NCBI GenBank assembly: GCA_008933995.1
Contig: WARS01000016.1
Location: 7,478,215-7,542,214, forward strand
DNA from: Datnioides undecimradiatus
Lineage: Eukaryota; Chordata; Actinopteri; Lobotiformes; Datnioididae
Direction of reading: 5' to 3'
Length of the DNA: 64,000 bases
In this document: positions 10,749 to 30,389 of the stretch, piece after piece
Layout: the number at the start of each line of letters is the position of its first letter
Position numbering within the stretch: the stretch's first letter is position 1
Notes under the pieces: generated by a model
Databases searched by the model: none
Told to the model about the DNA's origin: nothing
Seen by the model: only the letters and a program-made list of their open reading frames with translations
Position numbers and translations under genes: made by a program

Positions 10749-12744
10749 CAAAACAGAACACCTGTACAGCGTGTGATGTAGTTGCACTGCAACAGTCCTG
10801 CAACATGTCTCCTCACTGAAAAATATTCTGGCTTTCTTTCTTTCACTACCACTTTGGCTGTTGGTGATTTGACTCCTAAGTTTATTTGCGCCGTATGGTG
10901 GTGGTAAATGGCTTGATAATTTATATTTTTTGGAGGAGCCAAGGGCACCTTTTGAATTATATTGGCAGACCAAAGCATCACCACAAAAACTAGAGTCTCA
11001 GAAATACCATCGAGAAGTCAATCAACCATACCCCTGACACATTTTCTGCACTTACAGGTGGTTTGGTGAGTATCCAATGAATTTCCTGGTGGTTTTGTTG
11101 TTTGTTTTTGTTTGTTTGTTTTTTTACATTTTATTGCTTTTTATTAGGCCCTAGTCAGGATTTTAGAAATCCCAGTTCACGACCTCCCTAAACCACCCCT
11201 GAAAGATTCGATTCAGGCCAATTAAAATTGTTTGATTTGGATTAATATATCAACCTAGTGTATCATAATCTTGATTTAGTACGTTATTTAATTCTTAATT
11301 CTTATCGTAATTCGATACAAAATGCCTGGTGGGTTTATTTCTGGTTTTAACGTTTCATCCTCTGGATTTGGTATATTAGTATTTATATTACCGTGTCATA
11401 AGGCCCTGATAACCATTGCGTGATTTAGTTACCGGAATTTACTGTAAGTATCAAGTACTGTGCATAATCCTTTTCCTATTTTTTTCCCCCCTTCCTGAAA
11501 TGGGGGCTTCCCATATTGTTTTATCACAGTGACGCTGCTTTTTGCCAATTCAGCAGTAGGCATCGTGGAGGTCCCCTGACTCACTTGGAAACCATAGAGA
11601 CATAGGCGGAGGTACGTTTATGGCTCTGTACGCAAATCCGGGTCGGTGTTTGTGTGTAAAAACGGAGCGTAGAAGAGCTGCTGTCTGGTTTTGTTAAATT
11701 CGCGAGATTCTCTTTGCTTCACTTGGAGAGCAAAGACTGCCACAGTCCTGCCGTGCCCACCCGGTCAAATCACTGGGCTGACGGACAGACAGAGAGGGGG
11801 ACACCGAGCAGGCGACAAGGGCTGACTGACCGGCACCATGGAGCTGATCTAAGCCGGGTAAGTTAAAAGACCAGATTCAACCCTTTTGTTTTTATCTCTT
11901 TATCTGACTGACAGATAAAACGCTCTGTGACACTCAGGTTAGCGTAATTGTTGCCGTGGATGTTCCCGGTGTGAAGGGCATAACGGGAACAGAACCGGGC
12001 TTTCTTACTTCAAAGGGAGCCCGATGTGGAGGCTCGTGCGGAGACGAAAAACAGAGGAGGCTGTGGACAAAAAGACATGCAGACTTTATTTCGGCTCCTA
12101 CTACTGCTGTGGAGTAAAAGAGAAAAGGAAACTGTCAGTTTCATGAGAGAGGGATAGTGTCCGGTGGCCGGTGAAAGAGCACATTGTAACCTGTGTACTG
12201 TATAATTAGCGCTGTTTTCCGACCGAGGACTGGGAGGAGGTGATATGAGTCCCCTGCGGAAAAGAGGAATATTAACTAAAATGACAAAACAGAAAGGGCC
12301 TTCACCGGCCCCACGAATAATGTCTTTAAATCAAAACACAGCCTTTATTACACAAAGCTGTCACTGTCAATGACACACAATCACGCGTACACATTTAAAA
12401 GTTCAATAGAAATATTTTAATGTCTTTTTAAGTCTCCCTGTTGCGCGCGTTTATGCGCACGGGGAGTGTGGGTATACAGCTGTGCCAAGACATGAGCGAG
12501 TTAGAGGATGTTGATTTCTCAAAATAGGCCTCCTTTTTAGTTTAAAAACCTAGTGGAAAGAAATACCACAGGAAAAAACCAATACTTTCGTCCAGAATAT
12601 GGACGGTTTTCTGGCCCGCTCTCCCTAAGGCTGGATTTTTTTTTTTTTGTAGTTTTATTAGAACAGTCATTTTTTCCACAATTTTTCCCCAGCAGCAGAT
12701 GTTTTTATGGGACAGACAATGAGGGGTGTAAACCCTCCAAAAGG
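10749..12744 (+). repeat. Copy B of the 2-kb tandem duplication
   Basis: It repeats copy A in the same order, from the CACCTGTACAGCGTG block to AATGAGGGGTGTAAACCCTCC, after which sequence unique to the right flank begins (GGGTCTGGTCTGAAG). The copies are clearly homologous throughout but peppered with indels. Read error in a duplicated contig end explains this better than mutation. Confidence 0.9.
11560..11862 (+). promoter_or_regulatory. Copy B of the promoter/first-exon-like block
   Basis: Counterpart of 9540-9858. Here the frame after CACCATGGAGCTGATC hits TAA, and small indels disrupt most shared short frames. Either this copy is decayed or, more likely, it is a poorly corrected duplicate of the same locus. 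Confidence 0.45.
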
Positions 12745-15400
12745 GTCTGGTCTGAAGCTGCCTCCACCCCCACAGCCCCGTTTGTTCACATCTCTGTGAC
12801 AGTTGAGCGCCCCGGGCGGAGCCTGAGGTTCCCACGGCCCCTGGGCACCGTCACACCGGTCCAAACCATTTATAGCACATGCTTTAAGAAAAACTCTGTT
12901 AATCATTACTTAGGTGTTAATGGAGGCTAATGTCCATCACAAGGTGAATTTAATGTCCTTTATTGTGAAATCCAAGTTAAAGTCTTCATAATCCAAATAG
13001 TTGCAGTGTGAAAGTTTAAAAAATTGTTTTTACTTACAGCTGATTATTATTTTAACGCAATTAGTTTGTGCGCTTTAGACCACCTTTGATTTTAATATAA
13101 TATATCGTTGTAAGAATGCATCGTATTTTATAAACTGATGTGAAAACCGTGGTCTCCAAAGTAACTAGAAAGTAACTTTAGCCATCAAATAAAATGCAGT
13201 GAAGTAAAAACAATTCAAAAGTTTAACATTTCCCTGAGAAATTCAGTGGAGAGGGACATTTAAGGGAACTGATGTTCTGACTGTGTGCATGTGCTGTACA
13301 TAAAATTATACCAAAGTCTTTAAATGAGTTAAACATTTTGCTTCAGATTTGAATGATTATGGAACAATTACATAATACGATGATAGTATCATGATCCTGC
13401 ACAAAGCCCCTAAATCAGTGCTATTGTGTACATACTCATAGTTTTCCATTACTATTGACGGAGGCTACTTTAAACACTGATGTACAATTGATGAAGGACT
13501 CAAAAGCTAGAATCAGCATAAAGCAGATGAAAAGTAAAAGTCTTTTCCAGATAGCAGCAAACACATGTAATCAGTCCAGAAAGGCAAAGGTTTCTCATCA
13601 TACAGCTAAGGCAGAGTCCAAAACCACAGAGGATACGGCTAAACAACACTAGAAGATCCAAAGGAATAAGCGATGGACCGCTCATTGTGAGCTGACTCAA
13701 GCTGGTGACAGACAAAGGAAGCACACGGGCAGACAGAAGTACACGAGGGAGGCAGCGCTAATTGGATACAGGTGAAACACATCAGGGCGAGGCAGACAAT
13801 CACAGTAGTGGGAAATACATGAGGGCAGAAAGCAGGGATCTCTATTCAGGAGATTTGAATGTAACAGAATAGACATAACAGCTAACAACTGCATGTGATA
13901 ATTCACGTGGTCTGCTTTATTCACTGTGTTGGCATTTATTAATGCCACCTGCTCCCCAATTAATTTTGCATCTCCATTTAGAGGGAAAAGAGCGCCTGTC
14001 ACAAAAATGAGGTGCTCTGTGTGAGGATTCCCAACACATTATATGTCCGCCAGATTATATTGTTTTTATGTTTGTTTTTGGTCTGTGAACATGACACTAT
14101 AGGCTGGATAGGACGCTACAAATTGTTAGTTGTTTTCCTTTTTTTGGTTTTGTCAAATTCCCCTGATAGTGCACATTTGTAGCAGCCAGCTGAAGAGCAT
14201 ACCTGAAGGATTCACTGTGTGTAATGTGCACTTAAGCTTCGTTTGTTATTTTTTTATGGTTTAACCAAGCCATTAAATATAGGACAAAGAAGGTCGGTAC
14301 TTACTGTTGCCATGGTAACCAAGCCGCTGATAGAGAATTGGAAATGGATTTACATGCGCTCTAGTATCCTGGTTCTGATTAGGTTTTGGGAGTAATCTGG
14401 TCGTGCGCATGTGGACATCATATCCTGGTTTCAGAAACCTGGATATGCCACCTGGAGTACTGTGATTGAAACCAGGATACTGTGGCATGTAAACTGGTCC
14501 TGGTTTCTGAACATGCAATACGAAGGGGATGAGATGGTGAGAGATGAAAACACACCTGCAGGAAGACAATCAGACGTCTGGGGACTGTTGTGATCTTGTA
14601 CTCCGAACAAACGTTTTTTTTTCTCGTTCCATGTAAACCCAGGATACAGACTCAAAAACAGGACACTTATGCATATCTAAACGCAGCCCTATCACCGCCA
14701 CCTTCCAACCCCATGAGTATTTCTGAATATTTTAATGAAACACAAAAACTGCATTACATTAAAAAGAATAAACGTTAGCCAAAGGGATTTTAACAACTAG
14801 CAACACTTACTCTTATTTATGGCTTCATGGATTAATAATGGGGAGGTGATAGGGAGGTGGAGGGGTGTATAACAGCCCTTGAAATCACTAAGAGGACAGA
14901 CACACTGCAGCAGAATGGCAAGCTTACGATGAAGGCGTGACACTAATCTGTTGGATAGATAAGATCATTTGGTGTGAAGAGCTCATTTCTCAAGCGAAGC
15001 GCAGTTATTAGTGAGCATGAGAAAGTGAGTAAATGACAGAATGAATGAGAAAACTGCAGCATGTGGGAGAAAAGTCCTCCTGACTGAACTTTCACTGGAC
15101 CTTCATTTAAACAACAGCCGGTGATTTGAACTGAGCAAGAGTGGGCTACAAAGTAGCATTGTACACGTATTTGAGTAAAGGAACCCCCAGCGTGTGTGTT
15201 GTAATGTTGAGCTCCTCAGGATGCGACTACATGCTTATAAACTAAGAATAAATCTGACACAGCCTCTGTGTTTTTTACAGTTTAAATACCCAGTTCTTAT
15301 AGTTGTTTTATTTTGTAACAACCTCATATGGCTTAATCACTTCTCCTCGTTTAGAGACAGAAACAGAGACAACGTAGTCACACTTCCTGTTTCTCTCAGT
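12745..15400. other. Non-coding stretch upstream of chst12 exon 1
   Basis: AT-rich sequence with no recognisable coding exon or RNA gene. It contains the repeat-like block at 14340-14660. If the first-exon assignment near 9850 is right, this is chst12 intron 1. Confidence 0.55.
14340..14660. repeat. Candidate DNA-transposon remnant with inverted CCTGGTTTC motifs
   Basis: TATCCTGGTTTCA at 14421-14433 is matched in inverted orientation by TGAAACCAGGATA at 14467-14479. More copies of the motif lie near 14370 and 14498, and a CATGTAAACCCAGGATAC block lies near 14630. The pattern fits a small non-autonomous element. I cannot name the family or its exact ends. Confidence 0.4.
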
Positions 15401-15513
15401 TGCAGCTGGCAAGCAGGAAGTGTCTCCTTCCGTGATAGATGGCCACCATGGAGCTGAGATAACCTTTTCGCCTTTTCTTCACCAATCACAACTCTGGATC
15501 TACCTTAACCACC
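15401..15513 (+). promoter_or_regulatory. chst12 5' UTR with a short upstream ORF (15439-15462)
   Basis: An acceptor-like tract (CTTCCTGTTTCTCTCAG) ends at about 15400. The segment before the main ATG carries a seven-codon upstream ORF, MATMELR, at 15439-15462. Its second ATG sits in a strong ACCATGG context, and the stop lies about 50 nt before the chst12 start. Such an ORF can reduce initiation at the main start. Confidence 0.5.
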
Positions 15514-18500
15514 ATGGGAACATGGCGTGGTCTGCGAGTGGCGTTCATCCTGGGGTCCTTGTTTATGGTCCTGCTGATCATCGTCTATTGGGATGACGTT
15601 GGGGGTTTCAGCCTCTACCCGCTGCAGGAGTCCAAGCATGAGTCACCACACTCCAATTCTTACCCTCAAGCGACAACTGGTCCCGCACAAACTACGTCCA
15701 CCAGCAGAGCCCAGACCAGCGTTTCCTTCACCCTCCCCACTACAGCGTCCACTACAACACTGTTCCCTGAGGAAACACCAGGAGCTGAGGAACATGCACA
15801 GGAGGAGGGGAGGGACAAACATGAGCAGAGAAAGGAGCAAATGAGGGAAGATGCAGAGAAGGAGAGTAGTCAGGTCGCTGCAAACAACTTGGAACAGGAG
15901 GCAAGGAAGAAGAGGATCATGGATGTGTGTTCAGGAAAGGATGCTGCGGAATTCCCCGGAAGAACTCGTGCGTTTGAGCAAATCCCCAATAGGGAACTGG
16001 ATCACATGATAGTGGATGACACACACCAGATCATTTACTGCTATGTTCCCAAGGTACAGCTGCTTTGTATGCGGGTATGTTTGTATGCGTGTGTTAGCGT
16101 GTGTCTGCATTCATGTGACCATGCAGGTAGTGAGTTACAAAATGTTATCACACGACACGAAAGTAGGACGACAAAAAAACCATCAAATCCTAGTTCCTCC
16201 TCTTTCTGCTAGCATTTTGCAACATGTCTAAACACACACATTCAAACACACACACACACACACACGCGCGCGTTTTAAGTCCCTTTTTTTTTTCCTTCCA
16301 TTGTTGTTCTCCATCCAGGTCGCCTGCACCAACTGGAAGAGAGTGATGGTGGTGCTGTCTCAGTCTCTGATCTCACCGTCCTCAGGAAAACCTTACACTG
16401 ACCCAGAGGCCGTACCTCCTGACCTCGTACACAACTCCTCTCTCCACCTCACTTTTGCCAAGTATGACACATACACACCCAAAACAACATACTCACAGTG
16501 CCACAACAAAACTAAAGACATTTTTGAGGAGGCAGCTTGTGTCAATTATTTACTATTTTTGACTTTCATGCGCAACTTAGAAACATTCATCTTGTCAATG
16601 TCAATACACAGAAAAATCGAGTCCAGTGTTTCTGTTAAAGGATGTTTTATCTGATCATGAGGTCCTGCTGTGGGTGTCAAAAATCAGTTCAGCTGTTAAA
16701 CCACCATCACTGTGCGGCTTGTCTCCACAACAACACAGTGAATAAAAGTCACAGTCAACAGTGAAAGTTGTCTAAAAATTTAGAAAAACGCGATGTTAAT
16801 ATATAGTCAGCATGAACAATCACCTACTACATGTTTTCAGCAACTCAGAAAAAAAAAACTCCATCAAGTCAACATGGCAAACAGGGAGACTGCAAATGTG
16901 TCTTAAAAGGGAAACTGGAAAGCCAAACAAACGACATACCTCAATCCCACAATGACAGCAAAGGAAAACGGGCCAATAAATCAGGCTGGAGCCAGAAATA
17001 AATGACAGCCGTGCAGTTCTGAAAGTGAAATTGAGTCAGTTTGACTGTCGCAACGGCCTCTGTCTTTCTAAACACCCTACGAAATCTATTTCTAAAAACT
17101 GTAGAGCAGAGGATGTTGCAGTAACCACGCCTTCATTTAAATCACCAAAGGTATTTTTTTTCTGTCTTCTCTCCGTTTCAATGGGATCCTAATGAATGAA
17201 AAGTTACATGGCTTTCTTTTTTCTGACAGTTCTACAATAACGCTTCCAGTTAGACTGAAACATCCTTTGGCAAGCTGCCTGTTAGCTAAAGAAATTATTG
17301 ACTAACTTTACGCTTGGAAGAGGAGCGTGGAAATGACGGGCGGAGCTTGGTGCTGCAGCACGGGCAGACTCCACCCCCTCTGGAGCTGCCTGTGTTAGGA
17401 TATGAGTGTCTGAGCACATGTTTTTCTGTCTGCACACATCTTATTCCCCTCAAGAACTGATGTGTCCTTATTTTCAAGTCATTTGATAACATCTGCAAGT
17501 ATTTTGAAAGTGCTTTGGCCTAAACACACACTTACCTTTTTTCATGGTGTGTTGTGTGCTGCTTGTGTGCGCGTGTGTCCATGTGTCTTTTACCAGGTTT
17601 TGGCGCCATTATGGTTCCCTGTCCCGCCACCTGATGGCACTCAAGCTCCAGCACTACACCAAGTTTCTGTTCGTACGGGACCCTTTTGTTCGTTTAATCT
17701 CAGCCTTCAGGAACAAGTTTGGAAGGTGTGTGTCTATTAGTTACAAGAAGAGAGTGCAGGTGTGTGTGTGTGTGTTTGTTCCCTGAGTCGAGGGCGAGGC
17801 TGAGGAATGTGCTCCACTTTTGATTAAACAGCAGTCCTTTTATTCTTAAATTATTAACCTGTGTGTATCCGTGCATGTTTCAAGGCCCAACGAGGACTTC
17901 TACAGGCAGTTTGGTTCGATCATGGTACGTCGTTATGGTAATGTGTCTGGCAGTTTGCCGGAGACGGCGGCTGACGCATTTAGAGCAGGAGTCACACCGA
18001 CATTTCAGCAGTTTATCACATACCTCCTGGATCCAGAGACAGAGAGGGAGAGTATCTTCAACGAGCACTGGCGGCAGGTATTTGTCTGACTACGTGTACA
18101 CAAGCAGTGTAAAGACACACTTATACTATAATACCGGTTAGGCATGATCTGTTTTACATACATGCCAGTATATTAAAACACAGTGGCATATGTTTGTGGC
18201 AAGAGATATTATATACAAAATCACAAATAAACACACAAACTGATGCAGTTTCTTTTGTGTGTGTGTGTGCCTCAGGTGTACCGTCTGTGCCATCCATGCC
18301 AGGTGAAGTATGACTTCATTGGACGTCTTGAAACCCTGGAAACAGATGCAGAGCACCTGCTGAAGCTTCTGGAAGTGGATGATCTGGTACACTTCCCTTC
18401 AGGGGCCCGAAATCGCACTGCAGCAAGCTGGGAGAGAGACTGGTTTAAACAGATCCCGCTAACAATGAGGAGAGAACTGTACAAGCTGTACGAACCTGAC

Positions 18501-18548
18501 TTTGAGCTCTTTGGCTATCCCAAACCTGAGAGCGTGCTCCAGCAGTAG
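15514..18548 (+). CDS. chst12: Carbohydrate (chondroitin 4-O) sulfotransferase 12
   Basis: Golgi type II membrane enzyme that transfers sulfate from PAPS to position 4 of GalNAc in chondroitin and dermatan. Coding exons are 15514-16053, 16319-16461, 17597-17725, 17885-18077 and 18276-18548; phases close to 425 residues (human CHST12 is 414). A short cytosolic tail precedes the signal-anchor [14 protein letters not shown] (about residues 12-26), a variable Ser/Thr/Glu-rich stem, and the sulfotransferase domain from about 160. The 5'-phosphosulfate loop is [10 protein letters not shown] (179-188); the 3'-phosphate site is [13 protein letters not shown] (R255, S263). N-glycosylation sequons occur at NSS, NVS and NRT. 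The ending LFGYPKPE is diagnostic for CHST12 over CHST11 or CHST13. The human coding sequence lies in one exon as I recall it; here four introns interrupt it. A teleost chst12 paralog (a or b) cannot be assigned. Confidence 0.93.
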
Positions 18549-18850
18549 ACCACACCACCCCAAAGGCATGGGCACTGCACACTGTCCTCACCCACATACG
18601 CACAGCCAGCATATGCCTTTAAAGACCAATCTATGATGCTCTTTGTTTCATTTGTTTTGTGCATACCTCAAACGACAGAAGTGCCTGCCAGTATTATTTA
18701 ATTTTCCTCATCTCATATCTGAAGCACACCTGCTTACAAGCTACGATAGCCCCATTATAAGGCACTTTGAATAGAACTTTGGTAAGTCATAGGTAAAGGA
18801 ATGGGGTTAATCGTTGGCTGACATTTCTGAAGGGATATGTTTCGCAGAGA

Positions 18851-18856
18851 AATAAA
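18851..18856 (+). terminator. Polyadenylation signal AATAAA of chst12
   Basis: First canonical hexamer after the chst12 stop, about 300 nt downstream and followed by a T-rich stretch. Confidence 0.7.
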
Positions 18857-18869
18857 GTTTTTTTTCTGT

Positions 18870-20100
18870 AAATATTTGTATTTTTATGTGGGAGAAGTGG
18901 TCAGATTTGTCTTAAGCAAAAGTAGCAATAGCCTGATGTAGAAGTCCATTACAGGTTCTCTGTTCTCTGTTATTTAAGAGCTACTTTTACACATGCAGGT
19001 TAGGTTAGTAGTCTGAGTACTGCTCAGCCTTTAAAAACTGTTCTAAGATGTCTTCTGTAGCTTTTTAAACTACATACCTGACATTCTATCTTGTAAATGA
19101 ATCAGTGTAATGTATAATAACACATAATAACACATCTGTAAAAACTTCCTGATTTTAAGTTAAGGTTAAACAAACTCAAACATGATAGGGGTGTTTACCA
19201 AGCAGAAAGAGTTTGCAGTTTCTGCATTATGGGAAATGAGGGACCCAGCATTTTATTTTTAGTTTTGCCCATTTTAGGGGCATAAACGCAGGAGACTTTG
19301 GCCTCGACTGCTATGATTCAGATAAACCTATCTTTAGTCTCTCTCTTAGGAGTTCTCCAACTTTATGAAAGTTTAACATGCATTTGTTAAAGGGGCCATT
19401 TAGGTGAAAGTAAACAAGTGTGTACATTGGCCAATATTTTATACTGTTGCAAAAAAAAAAAGAGAAAGAAACCAAAAATCCGAGTAATAGTAAGCAAAAA
19501 GCAGTGTTTCCAAATCTATAAAAACAAACAAACAAAAAACCTGTTTACTAGAGATATTTAAGATATTTAAATCATGCATTACAAACGTGACTTCCATACC
19601 GGATCGGGGGTTAACAACGACCGCCATCGGTGCTGTTGACCCACAGGGTACTGATAGAATGTGGGCTACTGTTGGTCGAAGGAGGACATGAAGGTAGTTG
19701 AGAGGATACAGAGGATAGGGCGAGATGGGAGAATATGATTCGCTGTGGCGACCCCTGAACGGAACAGCCAAAAGGAAATAAAGAAGAAGAAGTAGATAAA
19801 AACAGTTTATTATATTTATGTAAACCCTAACCTGTCATGCCACTCCCTACCAAATAAAAAGTACAATAAGTACAATGAAGTACAATAAGAACAACATTTC
19901 CACTGGAATGTGGTGAACTATAAAGCTAAACAATATCAGTAACTTAGGTGCCTCAAATTTGTACTAGGGCAATTCCTATTACAATTCCAATTACTGATGT
20001 GGGTATCTATATGTGTAATAGACTGGGGACTGAAGAGACAGAGGCCGACAATGATGCTCTCCACTACTTTCTATTGCACAAAAAGCCGCTGTTGTTGCGT
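18870..20100. other. chst12-ern2 intergenic region
   Basis: No gene is visible. It holds an A-rich tract at about 19450-19460 and the truncated retrotransposon tail at 19655-19795; the rest is anonymous AT-rich sequence. Confidence 0.6.
19655..19795 (+). mobile_element. 3' tail of a truncated RTE-like non-LTR retrotransposon
   Basis: The segment ends GATTCGCTGTGGCGACCCCTGAACGGAACAGCC followed by an AAG-rich tail, which I recognise as the common 3' end of RTE-type LINEs in teleosts. No reverse-transcriptase frame is left, so the copy is severely 5' truncated. The clade name is from memory. Confidence 0.65.
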
Positions 20101-20109
20101 TAACAACTG

Positions 20110-20510
20110 TCCTGCTGTCACTTTCCACGTGTTCCAGCCGTTTCTACAGTTCCTCCCCTCGTCTTCCATATCTCTCCGTCTATTGGCTAAGCCTCCTGTC
20201 AGTCAGCGGACAGAGCCCAGTAGCCCTGCCTTCCTGTCAGCTTGACAGTTCGCTCCTGACGTCACCGGTTCCGTCCCAACACGGAAATATGGACATAGTG
20301 ATGGTGACAAGAACGGTAGCTGTTATTATGGATTTAAAGCTGCATCGCTAGCTCAGATTTCACCGTGTTCGTCAACTCTCCGCGCGGCTTTCGAGACTTT
20401 AACGGGCCGGTGTTAACTTCCTGACGGATGGACGCACGCGCTGGAAATGGAGAGAGAGTTCGACCTCTGTTGTTAGTTCAATAGCTTTAGTCCTGCGTTT
20501 GTTCAGAGCC
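20110..20510 (+). promoter_or_regulatory. ern2 promoter/5' UTR: E-box, inverted CCAAT, CRE and an upstream ORF
   Basis: The stretch before the ern2 ATG becomes GC-richer. It has CACGTG at 20126-20131, an inverted CCAAT box (ATTGG) at 20182-20186 and a palindromic CRE/ATF site TGACGTCA at 20257-20264. Upstream ORFs occur at 20289-20351 and 20428-20484; the second encodes 18 residues and stops 26 nt before the ATG at 20511. The transcription start is unknown, so membership of these ORFs in the mRNA is inferred. Confidence 0.5.
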
Positions 20511-30064
<9,554 letters not shown>

Positions 30065-30383
30065 CATTCACATGACTCTGCACTCTCGACTCTGACACTT
30101 TGTGAGCTAATAGTGGCCCGTTATTGCTTTTGTAAAGCCCTTACTGTTTTTTGGGGGGAGGTACAGCGCTGTGAAAAAGTTTTTATATGCCTTGAGTTGT
30201 TTTTATAGATTGATTTTATTTCTCTGCAGCTACTGAGGAAGAAATGATTTAAAACTTAAATTAGAGAGCAGTCAGAGTACACACTACTGCACAGGCTGCA
30301 TACCTTCGTTCTGTTGATAATAGAAACACACTTTAACCTTTATCTGTCTTTTACTGGAGTGCAACCTGAATTTGTTCTGGGGA

Positions 30384-30389
30384 AATAAA
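30384..30389 (+). terminator. Polyadenylation signal AATAAA of ern2
   Basis: First canonical hexamer after the ern2 stop, about 320 nt downstream. Confidence 0.65.

Noticed and set aside
20155..20245. ER-stress response element (CCAAT-N9-CCACG) in the ern2 promoter
   Set aside because: CCAAT and CCACG words both occur, but not at the 9-nt spacing or order required.
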